Made by a program: the position numbers and the translations under genes. The notes beneath the pieces were generated by a model. It was not told the origin of the DNA. It made no database searches and worked only from the letters and a program-made list of their open reading frames with translations. Positions 1 through 5,825 of a stretch of 6,929 nt of DNA are shown in pieces; position 1 is the first letter of the stretch, and every line of letters begins with the position of its first letter. Origin of the DNA: Bacillota bacterium (GTDB lineage: Bacteria; Bacillota; Clostridia; Peptostreptococcales; Anaerovoracaceae); the NCBI GenBank assembly GCA_029266295.1, contig JAQSXD010000194.1:1-6929 (forward strand). The letters run 5' to 3'.

Positions 1-216
1 GGATGGGCGCAGGTAAACGGCAGAAATGCCATCAGCTGGGAGGAGAAATTCAAGCTGGACGTCTGGTATGTGGATCATTGGACTTTTGGGCTCGATCTTA
101 AAATCTTATGGATGACTGCGGTAAAGGTCCTGAAAAGAGATGGAATCAGTTCCGAGGGACAGGCGACCATGGAAGAATTCATGGGAACAGAGTCATCCCG
201 AACGCATCTAAAATAG
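1..216 (+). CDS. PglC-type undecaprenyl-phosphate sugar phosphotransferase, C-terminal part
   Basis: This is the last 71 codons of a bacterial sugar transferase (small PglC / WcaJ C-terminal domain family); the 5' part lies outside the window. Members move a sugar 1-phosphate from a UDP-sugar onto undecaprenyl phosphate at the inner face of the membrane, starting a glycan. The fragment opens with GWAQVNGRNAISWEEKF, the highly conserved C-terminal signature of the family, followed by the LDVWYVDHW segment and a hydrophobic LDLKILWMTAVKVL stretch. The tail DGISSEGQATMEEFMG is characteristic of the PglC branch, which usually takes UDP-N,N'-diacetylbacillosamine, rather than the larger WbaP/WcaJ proteins. 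The PglD-like acyltransferase just downstream supports that branch. The exact sugar cannot be read from a fragment. The stop codon lies inside a small inverted repeat. Confidence 0.93.
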   Translation, partial: GWAQVNGRNAISWEEKFKLDVWYVDHWTFGLDLKILWMTAVKVLKRDGISSEGQATMEEFMGTESSRTHLK

Positions 217-220
217 ATGC
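204..220 (+). other. Perfect 7-bp inverted repeat over the pglC-like stop codon
   Basis: GCATCTA (204-210) and TAGATGC (214-220) are perfect reverse complements separated by AAA, and the TAG stop is in the right arm. The stem has only 3 G/C pairs and the loop is 3 nt. A T-rich stretch (ATTTTT, near 234-239) begins more than 10 nt after the stem, too far for a classical intrinsic terminator. It may be a weak attenuator, an mRNA 3'-end stabiliser or chance. Confidence 0.35.
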
Positions 221-265
221 TGACTTAGTTCTTATTTTTGGCAAGACGTTTCGGGTAGAATGAAA

Positions 266-272
266 GATGAGG
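266..272 (+). promoter_or_regulatory. Ribosome binding site deciding the PglD-like start
   Basis: GATGAGG ends 7 nt before the ATG at 280 but only 1 nt before the ATG at 274. The second ATG is therefore the likelier start. It also gives the usual short N-terminus (MVKDLVIIGAGG) of this family. Confidence 0.5.
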
Positions 273-279
273 TATGAAA

Positions 280-921
280 ATGGTAAAAGACCTTGTAATA
301 ATCGGCGCGGGAGGTTTCGGCAGAGAAGTAGCGGATACCGTGAGGTGTATCAACCGCCAAAAAGAAACATATCATTTATTGGGATTCATCGATGATGCGG
401 AGCATTTGAAAAATAAAACGATCAATGAGCTAACTGTTCTTGGAAATCGAGAGGACCTAAAAAGAATTTGCTCTGGCAGAAAAGTCTATGCCATAATCGC
501 AATTGCGGATGCAGGACTGAAGAGGGTAATTGCACAAGACTTGGAGGGTGTTGTGCTTTGGGAAAATATTATTCACCCTACCGCGGTGGTTTCTGACTAT
601 TGCGAAATGGGTGAAGGCAATATTCTTCAGGCGTTTACAATTATCGCCCCGAATACTGTAATCGGGAGTCACTGCATGATTAATACAAGAAGCGGCATGG
701 GTCATGACGCCAGAATGGAGGATTATGTTTCAGTAATGAGCCTCTGTGATATTACCGGGGGGGTATGCCTGAAAGAAGGAGCCTATCTGGCTTTGAGCGT
801 TGGTATTATTCCTGGTGTCACTATAGGAAAAGAAGCGTACCTCTGCGCAGGCAGCGTCGTTTTTAAGGATGTGGAACCGGGAGCAACCATGATAGGAAAC
901 CCTGCAAAACGAGTAAAATAA
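280..921 (+). CDS. PglD/NeuD-family left-handed beta-helix sugar N-acyltransferase
   Basis: The 213-residue protein matches the usual size of the PglD / NeuD / LegH / VioB group, which acylate the amino group of UDP-4-amino sugars in the cytoplasm, normally from acetyl-CoA. Residues 1-75 form the Rossmann-like UDP-sugar domain, with glycine-rich LVIIGAGGFGREV at 5-17 and LLGFIDD at 33-39. From about residue 95 the sequence is a hexapeptide-repeat helix, ending with VTIGKEAYLCAGSVV and the classic exit IGNPAKRVK. His142 in GHDARMEDYVSV aligns with the catalytic His of PglD. The following MSLCDITGG differs from the Campylobacter PglD sequence, suggesting a separate subgroup. An ATG at 274 would add two residues but is badly spaced from the RBS. 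Acetyl is the default donor; because ACP and fatty-acid-type genes follow, another acyl group, possibly carried on ACP, is plausible but unproven. Confidence 0.88.
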   Translation: MVKDLVIIGAGGFGREVADTVRCINRQKETYHLLGFIDDAEHLKNKTINELTVLGNREDLKRICSGRKVYAIIAIADAGLKRVIAQDLEGVVLWENIIHPTAVVSDYCEMGEGNILQAFTIIAPNTVIGSHCMINTRSGMGHDARMEDYVSVMSLCDITGGVCLKEGAYLALSVGIIPGVTIGKEAYLCAGSVVFKDVEPGATMIGNPAKRVK

Positions 922-969
922 GAGACTGAATGGAAGAATAAATTAAGCAGATCTACTAAGGAGAAAAAA

Positions 970-1191
970 ATGGAGCAACGATTATTGGAGAATATGGCTG
1001 AAATTTTAGAGGTTGAGGCAGAAGAACTCACCCTTGATACAGAATTCAGAGATGACCGCTTTTGCTGGGATTCTTTGAAAGGCTATGCCGTGCTGGTTAT
1101 GCTGGAAGAGGAATTTGATGCCCAAGTTACAGTTAATGACTTTCTCAAGGCATCCACAATTCAGGATCTTCTGGATTTTTGTGAGCAATAA
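970..1191 (+). CDS. Acyl carrier protein (ACP1)
   Basis: This 73-residue acidic protein is a discrete acyl carrier protein of normal length for type II systems. Ser35 in the motif WDSLKGYAVL is the expected attachment site for 4'-phosphopantetheine. The helical pattern also fits: helix I MEQRLLENMAEIL, helix II starting at the DSL serine, the acidic EEEFD segment that recognises partner enzymes, and a final helix QDLLDFCEQ. A clear AAGGAG (958-963) sits 6 nt before the ATG. It is the first gene of the acyl cassette, 48 nt after the PglD-like gene. It is not the housekeeping AcpP, whose motif is normally GADSLD and which usually lies in the fab cluster. The likely role is to carry the malonyl and ketoacyl intermediates of the neighbouring FabD, KAS III and FabG homologues. 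No phosphopantetheinyl transferase is encoded here, so priming must come from elsewhere. Confidence 0.92.
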   Translation: MEQRLLENMAEILEVEAEELTLDTEFRDDRFCWDSLKGYAVLVMLEEEFDAQVTVNDFLKASTIQDLLDFCEQ

Positions 1192-1294
1192 TGAGAGCAA
1201 TATTATATGTTGACTCTATTAATCGATTGGTGGGAAAGTACTAGGTATTCATGTCCTTTGATGGGATTGGGTAAGGGAGGAAATACACAGAGTT
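1192..1294 (+). other. 103-nt gap with a 17-codon mini-ORF, possible gene remnant
   Basis: This is the only sizeable non-coding gap inside the acyl cassette. An ATG at 1191-1193 overlaps the ACP1 stop (TAATG) and opens a 17-codon ORF, MRAILYVDSINRLVGKY, that stops at 1242-1244. The TAATG overlap is typical of translational coupling, so this could be a leftover 5' end of a lost gene, a coupling leader or chance. No good SD precedes it and I do not recognise the peptide. The right end holds the AGGGAGG ribosome binding site of the next gene. No convincing promoter or terminator is seen. Confidence 0.3.
1274..1280 (+). promoter_or_regulatory. Ribosome binding site of the ketoreductase, unusually distant
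   Basis: AGGGAGG is a strong Shine-Dalgarno sequence but ends 14 nt before the ATG at 1295, longer than the usual 5-10 nt. No in-frame ATG, GTG or TTG lies closer; the codons between include ATA at 1283. The start at 1295 is kept because TGASSGIG then falls at the normal family position. Confidence 0.5.
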
Positions 1295-2044
1295 ATGGAT
1301 ATGAAAAAATGGATTGTTGTAACCGGAGCATCCAGCGGCATTGGGCTGCAGACTGCAAGGCAACTTTTGGAGAACGGGTACTGTGTTGTTGCAACCGCAA
1401 GAAATGCGCAGCTGCTCGATCAGAAATTCACGACGTATTCCGATACCTGCATCATACTTCCGTGGGATCTTTCCGACCCCGATCGAATCAAAGAATATGC
1501 CTCCTTGGTTCACGAAAAAGCTGGAGCTGTTTATGGTTTGATCCATTGCGCCGGTGCACAGAAAACATTGCCGATCCATATGCTGAAAAGCAGCAATCTT
1601 ACGGAACTGTTTCAAATCAATACCTTTAGTGGACTTTTGCTTGTAAGTGCTTTTGCAAAAAAGGGATATTACATGGAAGGAGAGGCTTCCTTTCTGCTGA
1701 TTTCTTCCTTGTCCGCCCATGAGGGCGCCTATGGAAAAACTGCCTATGCGGCTTCAAAGGCAGCCTTGGAGGGATTTGTGAAATCTGCTGCACCTGAACT
1801 GGCGGAAAAAGGTATCCGCATCAATGCTGTGGCTCCCGGAGTCGTTCGGACTACTATGGTAGAAAAGCATTTTCAGCAGCTTACGGAGACGCAGCGGAAC
1901 AGCACCATCGGCGAATATCCTTTAGGGCTGGGGGAATCCCAGGATATCTCAAATCTGCTGGAATTTCTGATCAGTGATAAATCCCGGTGGATAACAGGGC
2001 AAACCATTTTGATTGACGGAGGTCATACGGTAAGGAAATGTTAG
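1295..2044 (+). CDS. FabG-like short-chain dehydrogenase/reductase (3-oxoacyl-ACP reductase)
   Basis: The 249-residue protein is a classical SDR of FabG length and is expected to reduce a 3-ketoacyl-ACP to 3-hydroxyacyl-ACP in the cytoplasm. The cofactor motif TGASSGIG is at 10-17. Arg36 after the second beta strand (VVATARN) is typical of an NADPH-using member. The usual NNAG is replaced by HCAG at 84-87. The catalytic set is complete: Asn109, Ser138, Tyr151 and Lys155, the last three at the same numbers as in E. coli FabG. The C-terminus WITGQTILIDGGHTVRKC is the family ending. Its stop overlaps the start of the downstream transacylase (ATGTTAG, 2038-2044), showing translational coupling. 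With an ACP, a malonyl transacylase and a ketosynthase around it, a ketoreductase role is much likelier than a sugar or steroid dehydrogenase one, though SDR sequence alone does not fix the substrate. Confidence 0.9.
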   Translation: MDMKKWIVVTGASSGIGLQTARQLLENGYCVVATARNAQLLDQKFTTYSDTCIILPWDLSDPDRIKEYASLVHEKAGAVYGLIHCAGAQKTLPIHMLKSSNLTELFQINTFSGLLLVSAFAKKGYYMEGEASFLLISSLSAHEGAYGKTAYAASKAALEGFVKSAAPELAEKGIRINAVAPGVVRTTMVEKHFQQLTETQRNSTIGEYPLGLGESQDISNLLEFLISDKSRWITGQTILIDGGHTVRKC

Positions 2045-3006
2045 CGGGTAAAGAGGACAGATTGAATGTTGCAGGGCATATAGATAAAGCTGATGGAGCA
2101 GCATTGCTGTTTCCCGGGCAAGGCGTTCAGTATCCAGGCATGGGGAAAGAACTCTACGATGAGCTGCCTGAAGCAAGAACAATTCTCGACTCGGCCTGTG
2201 ATTTACTCAGCGTTGATATCCGCAAAACTATTTTTTCAGGGGCAGAAGAAGAGCTGAGAAGAACGGATATCTCTCAGCCAGCCATCTTTCTTGTCTCCTT
2301 GATGTACTTTGAAAAATGGAAGAAGAAGAATCCCGACACCGAAATTCTGGCAGTTGCAGGACATAGCTTAGGAGAATTCACCGCATTATGCGCTGCCGGT
2401 ATCATCTCCTTTGAACATGCGCTGAATATCGTTACTCTGAGGGGAAAACTGATGCAGGATTGCTGTTCTGAAGAGCAGGGAATGCTTGCGGTGCTTGGCC
2501 TGGAAGAGGGGTCCCTTTTAGCGCTGATTCAGGCTTCCGGTTTGGAGAAGGCAGTATGTCTTGCTAATGTCAACGCAAAGACACAAATGGTTACCGCAGG
2601 CTTAAAACCTGGCCTTTTGGAGCTGGAGAACAAGCTTCTTGCACAAGGAAGCGCAGCGGAGGATTCGTTGACAGGAGCCAAAGTCAAATGGCTGAACGTG
2701 GAAGGCGCTTTTCACAGCGCTTTGATGAAACCTGCAAATGACAGCCTGCTGCCTCATCTGGAAGCATTGGCGCCGAAGAAACCGTCCTGCTATGTGGTTT
2801 CCAACGCAGACGGAAAGCCTTCCAAGGATGGTGCCGAAATCATCGGAAAGCTGAAAAATCAAATGGTGTCAAAGGTAAAATGGTATGATACAATATTACA
2901 GATAAAGGACCTGGGGGCTAAATCATTTTATGAAATCGGTCCTGGGGATACCTTAAAGAAGATCTGCATGACAATAACTTTCAAGCCGAAGTGCCATAGT
3001 GTTTGA
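2038..3006 (+). CDS. FabD-like malonyl-CoA:ACP transacylase
   Basis: The 322-residue protein matches FabD in length and motifs and should move malonyl from CoA to an ACP, supplying the extender unit for the adjacent ketosynthase. Visible landmarks are LLFPGQGVQYPGMG (23-36, oxyanion-hole Gln28), nucleophile Ser110 in GHSLGEF, Arg135 in TLRGKLMQ, which binds the malonyl carboxylate, and general base His226 in GAFHSALMKPA. GAFHS resembles malonyl-specific transacylases, not the YASH form of methylmalonyl-specific ones. The C-terminus YEIGPGDTLKK is typical. The N-terminus is about 20 residues longer than in housekeeping FabD (MLAGKEDRLNVAGHIDKADG). A TTG at 2062 with AAGAGG 5 nt upstream is an alternative start that removes eight of these residues. 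The ATG at 2038 overlaps the reductase stop and is kept. A cluster-specific copy of a housekeeping enzyme implies a dedicated acyl pathway. Confidence 0.92.
   Translation: MLAGKEDRLNVAGHIDKADGAALLFPGQGVQYPGMGKELYDELPEARTILDSACDLLSVDIRKTIFSGAEEELRRTDISQPAIFLVSLMYFEKWKKKNPDTEILAVAGHSLGEFTALCAAGIISFEHALNIVTLRGKLMQDCCSEEQGMLAVLGLEEGSLLALIQASGLEKAVCLANVNAKTQMVTAGLKPGLLELENKLLAQGSAAEDSLTGAKVKWLNVEGAFHSALMKPANDSLLPHLEALAPKKPSCYVVSNADGKPSKDGAEIIGKLKNQMVSKVKWYDTILQIKDLGAKSFYEIGPGDTLKKICMTITFKPKCHSV
2051..2056 (+). promoter_or_regulatory. Internal SD-like site, alternative FabD-like start
   Basis: AAGAGG lies 5 nt before an in-frame TTG at 2062. The ATG at 2038 has AAGGA only 1 nt away and GGAGG (2018-2022) 15 nt away, so neither is ideally spaced. 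The TTG could be the real or a second start. Confidence 0.25.
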
Positions 3007-3014
3007 ATCAATTC

Positions 3015-3019
3015 GGAGG
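3015..3019 (+). promoter_or_regulatory. Ribosome binding site deciding the KAS III-like start
   Basis: GGAGG lies 4 nt before the ATG at 3024. The longer reading frame opens at a TTG at 3003 that has no SD and would contain this site within its first codons. The ATG also yields the family-like N-terminus with KLRGVCCALPENK shortly after the start. Confidence 0.6.
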
Positions 3020-3023
3020 GAAT

Positions 3024-4100
3024 ATGCCTGTTTTAAGAACAAAAAAAGTCAAATTGCGTGGTGTTTGCTGCGCTTTGCCTGAAAATAAAAAGACAGTATT
3101 TGAGATTGGAAAAGATTATTTTGATGAAGCGACAATTGAAAAGACGACTTCTTCTATCGGAGTAAAAGAGATCTATATTGCGGAGGAGGGTGTGACTGCT
3201 TCTGATCTGTGCTTTGAAGCAGCTGAGAGACTGATTCAAAAGCTGGGATGGGAGAAGGATACCATCGACGGCCTGCTGTTCATTAGCCAGACGCCTGATT
3301 ACAGGTTGCCGGCAACCGCATGCATCCTGCAGCACCGACTCGGTCTTCTCAACGACTGTGTTGCTATGGATATCAATCTGGGCTGTTCCGGTTTTGTTTA
3401 TGGTATTTTTACCGCCTCCCAATTCATTGAAACAAGGACTTGCAATAGAGTACTGGTGCTGACCGGCGACACGCTGCGAAGACACATCTCACCGAAGGAC
3501 AAGGGGATCACTTTCATCATCAGTGACGCAGGTTCTGCAGCCGCATTAGAGTACGCAGAAGATGCGGATCCCATGACGATCGTTACCTACAGCGATGGAA
3601 GCGGTTACAAGGATCTGATCGTTGAGGCGGGCGGAGCGAGGATGCCCATCACACAAGAGACGGGAGAATATTATTCCGACCAGGACGGAAGCAGCAGAAA
3701 AAGAGAAGATCTCTACATGAACGGAATGGGGATTTTTACCTTTGCGGTAAAGCGTGTCCCAGCCTTGCTTCAGAATGTCCTTACAGAACACGGCTGGGGT
3801 GAAGAAAACGTAGATTTATTTCTGCTTCATCAAGCCAATGCCTATATGGTGAAGTACATTTCAAAAAGAGCGAAAATTCCCGGTCACAAGCTGCCGGTCA
3901 ATATTGATAAATATGGGAATACCAACGGATCGACCATTCCGTTTTTAATCTGTGATCTGTTCAGCGGCCAGTCGGGTAGAAGCAATCATGCTGTTCTGGC
4001 TGGTTTCGGTGTGGGCCTTTCCTGGGGTGCGGTGGCACTAACGATGAAAGACCTGGAAAGTGCCGATATTATTCATGTTAGAAAAGGCGGAGTTGAATGA
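3024..4100 (+). CDS. KAS III-like 3-oxoacyl-ACP synthase (FabH family)
   Basis: The 358-residue thiolase-fold protein is a FabH-type ketosynthase, expected to condense an acyl-CoA (or other acyl thioester) starter with malonyl-ACP to give a 3-ketoacyl-ACP. The triad is complete: Cys121 in DINLGCSGFVYG, His269 in LLHQANAYM, and Asn299 in YGNTNGSTIP. That last motif differs slightly from the common GNTSSASIP, with Asn and Gly where Ser-Ser is usual. The N-terminal RGVCCALPENK and the SIGVKEIYIAEEG segment resemble the KAS III group found in O-antigen and flagellin-glycan loci more than housekeeping FabH, which is about 320 residues. A start at TTG 3003 would add seven residues; the ATG has the RBS. 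The gene begins 17 nt after the FabD-like gene and its stop overlaps the next start (ATGA). The starter is unknown: acetyl-CoA, or a glyceryl thioester made by the FkbH-like neighbour. Confidence 0.9.
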   Translation: MPVLRTKKVKLRGVCCALPENKKTVFEIGKDYFDEATIEKTTSSIGVKEIYIAEEGVTASDLCFEAAERLIQKLGWEKDTIDGLLFISQTPDYRLPATACILQHRLGLLNDCVAMDINLGCSGFVYGIFTASQFIETRTCNRVLVLTGDTLRRHISPKDKGITFIISDAGSAAALEYAEDADPMTIVTYSDGSGYKDLIVEAGGARMPITQETGEYYSDQDGSSRKREDLYMNGMGIFTFAVKRVPALLQNVLTEHGWGEENVDLFLLHQANAYMVKYISKRAKIPGHKLPVNIDKYGNTNGSTIPFLICDLFSGQSGRSNHAVLAGFGVGLSWGAVALTMKDLESADIIHVRKGGVE

Positions 4101-5824
4101 AAAACTTCAGTGAATTGCGGAAAAATTTAAAAAAAGATGCTTCTGGATTACCTGCGGTACGGATGGCAATTACAGCGGACTGGTCTGTTCAAATGCTTTC
4201 CCAGGCGCTGCGGGGCCTTGGTTATGACAAAGGGTATGACGTTTGTATTTACGAAGCGGCAATCGACCAGATGGAGGCAGAACTGCTCAATCCCCAGTCG
4301 GAGCTATATGCCTTTCAACCGGATTTCATACTGTTTTTTCCTTCGGTAGAAAAACTGCAGAGCAAATTTTATGAAAAATCATCGAGAGACGGAAAGGGTT
4401 TCGCTGAGCAGGAGCTGGAGCGGCTCCAAGCTCTTTGGAGGGCGGCTGGTGAGTTTTCTAATGCGTCTATTTTATGCTGTAATTACTGTGAGTTGAATGA
4501 CGGTATCCTAGGCAATTATGCGGCTGCTTACGAAGAAGCATTTTTGTTTTCAACAAGGTATTTAAATATGATTCTTTCTGAGGCAGCATCAGCTCAAAAA
4601 AACATGCACTTAATTGATATCTCATCCATTCAGAATCAATACGGAAGAAAGAACACCTTCGATGAACGTCTGTATTATCTATCCAAAACCGTGTTTTCCA
4701 TAGAGATTTTACCGGCAGTTTCGGAACGGATCTTATCCTCAATGGAAACTTTAAAGGGAAGAATTAAGAAGTGCCTTGTTACCGACCTGGATAATACGAT
4801 CTGGGGAGGAATTGTAGGTGATGACGGACTGGAAGGAATACAGATTGGCGAGCTTGGTATCGGAAAGGCATTCTCAGATCTTCAGCAATGGATGAAGGAG
4901 CTTTCCCGGAGAGGTATCGCAATAGCGGTTTGCAGTAAAAATGATGAAGATAAAGCAAAGGAACCTTTTGAAAAGCATCCTGATATGGTTCTGAAGGAAG
5001 AGGATATCTCCGTATTTATTGCCAACTGGGAGGATAAAGCCGCGAATATCCTTAAAATCAGAGAAACATTGAATATAGGCTTGGATGCGATTGTTTTCAT
5101 CGATGATAATCCTTTCGAAAGAGAGCTGGTTCGGGAAATGCTTCCTGAAGTCATTGTGCCTGAACTGCCCAAGGATCCAGCTTTGTATCTTGCGGTGCTC
5201 CAAAGTCTGAATCTCTTTGAGACGGTTAATATATCCACCGAGGACAGGGAGCGAAGCCGGCTTTATCGGGAAGAGGCAAAAAGAGAGGCGGAGAGGTCCA
5301 CGGGGGTCTCCTTTGAGGAGTATTTGGAAAGTCTGAATATGAAGGCGGAAATCAAACCCTTTGATGCTTATTCCATTCCCCGGGTGGCGCAGCTGACACA
5401 GCGTTCCAATCAGTTCAATCTTCGGACAAAACGGTATACAGAGCAGGATATCAAGCGGATGAGCGATGATATGGAGCAATACATGACCTGCAGTGTTTCT
5501 TTACAAGACAAATTTGGAGATTATGGCCTTGTCGGCGTAGTTATACTGAATAAAACCAATCCTGACACATGGTTTCTGGATACGCTGCTCATGAGCTGCC
5601 GTGTATTGAAACGCGGTGTAGAGGAATTTATTTTCAATCAAATAGCGGAGATGGCAATAGAGCGCAATATTCGCTATATCATCGGAGAATACCTGCCTAC
5701 AGCAAAAAATAAGATGGTCGAAGATTTGCTGAGCCGTTTTGGCTTCTCTAAAACAGTGGGTAATCTTTGGATGCTAGAGACAGAGAAATACTCTGCTAAA
5801 CAGACATTTGTTAAAAGAGGTTAA
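4097..5824 (+). CDS. FkbH-like HAD-IIIC protein with GNAT-like C-terminal domain
   Basis: This 575-residue protein has the three-part architecture of FkbH-like proteins. Residues 1 to about 215 form the alpha/beta N-terminal region. A HAD-superfamily IIIC domain follows, with DxDxT nucleophile loop DLDNT (Asp230, Asp232), VCSKND at 278-283, Lys314 in WEDKAANI, and acidic FIDDNPFERE with Asp336/Asp337. The family signature QRSNQFNLRT is at 435-444, and the GNAT-like region carries DKFGDYG at 471-477. Characterised relatives in polyketide pathways take 1,3-bisphosphoglycerate, remove phosphate and load a glyceryl unit onto a carrier protein, usually as a step towards methoxymalonyl- or hydroxymalonyl-ACP or as glyceryl itself. 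The dehydrogenases needed for the malonyl-type units are not in the window, so glyceryl-ACP is the simpler reading. The start overlaps the ketosynthase stop, with AGGCGG 6 nt upstream. Partner ACP is probably one of the two local ones, perhaps ACP2. Confidence 0.9.
   Translation: MKNFSELRKNLKKDASGLPAVRMAITADWSVQMLSQALRGLGYDKGYDVCIYEAAIDQMEAELLNPQSELYAFQPDFILFFPSVEKLQSKFYEKSSRDGKGFAEQELERLQALWRAAGEFSNASILCCNYCELNDGILGNYAAAYEEAFLFSTRYLNMILSEAASAQKNMHLIDISSIQNQYGRKNTFDERLYYLSKTVFSIEILPAVSERILSSMETLKGRIKKCLVTDLDNTIWGGIVGDDGLEGIQIGELGIGKAFSDLQQWMKELSRRGIAIAVCSKNDEDKAKEPFEKHPDMVLKEEDISVFIANWEDKAANILKIRETLNIGLDAIVFIDDNPFERELVREMLPEVIVPELPKDPALYLAVLQSLNLFETVNISTEDRERSRLYREEAKREAERSTGVSFEEYLESLNMKAEIKPFDAYSIPRVAQLTQRSNQFNLRTKRYTEQDIKRMSDDMEQYMTCSVSLQDKFGDYGLVGVVILNKTNPDTWFLDTLLMSCRVLKRGVEEFIFNQIAEMAIERNIRYIIGEYLPTAKNKMVEDLLSRFGFSKTVGNLWMLETEKYSAKQTFVKRG
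5814..5820 (+). promoter_or_regulatory. Ribosome binding site deciding the VOC-protein start
   Basis: AAAGAGG lies 5 nt before the ATG at 5826. A TTG at 5808 would add six residues but precedes this site and has no SD. The ATG also places the family motif HHIGYLV at residues 4-10, as expected. Confidence 0.6.
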
Positions 5825-5825
5825 G

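Noticed and set aside
214..240. Intrinsic terminator after the PglC-like gene
   Set aside because: The stem is weak and the T-rich run starts more than 10 nt after it, so it lacks the required stem-adjacent U tract.
238..261. Possible promoter TTGGCA ... TAGAAT upstream of the PglD-like gene
   Set aside because: The two hexamers are separated by only 12 nt, too short for a sigma-A promoter, and no other -35 fits TAGAAT.
1179..1206. Promoter-like pair TTGTGA ... TATTAT with a 16-nt spacer at the end of ACP1
   Set aside because: The -35 matches only 4 of 6 and AT-rich hexamers are common here; the surrounding genes read as one operon. TTGACT at 1210-1215 has no -10 at a suitable distance either.
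1207..1629. 140-codon + strand ORF overlapping the start of the reductase gene
   Set aside because: It covers the TGASSGIG region of the reductase in another frame, is rich in Cys and Arg, and has no recognisable motif or RBS; it is a shadow frame.
4874..5479. 201-codon - strand ORF inside the FkbH-like gene
   Set aside because: It lies antisense within the well-supported HAD domain, has no family motif and a His/Cys/Phe-rich composition typical of an antisense frame.
4097..5824. Methoxymalonyl-ACP (FkbG-K type) extender-unit pathway
   Set aside because: No FkbG methyltransferase and no FkbI/FkbK dehydrogenases are in the window, and there is no modular polyketide synthase; only the FkbH and ACP steps are supported.
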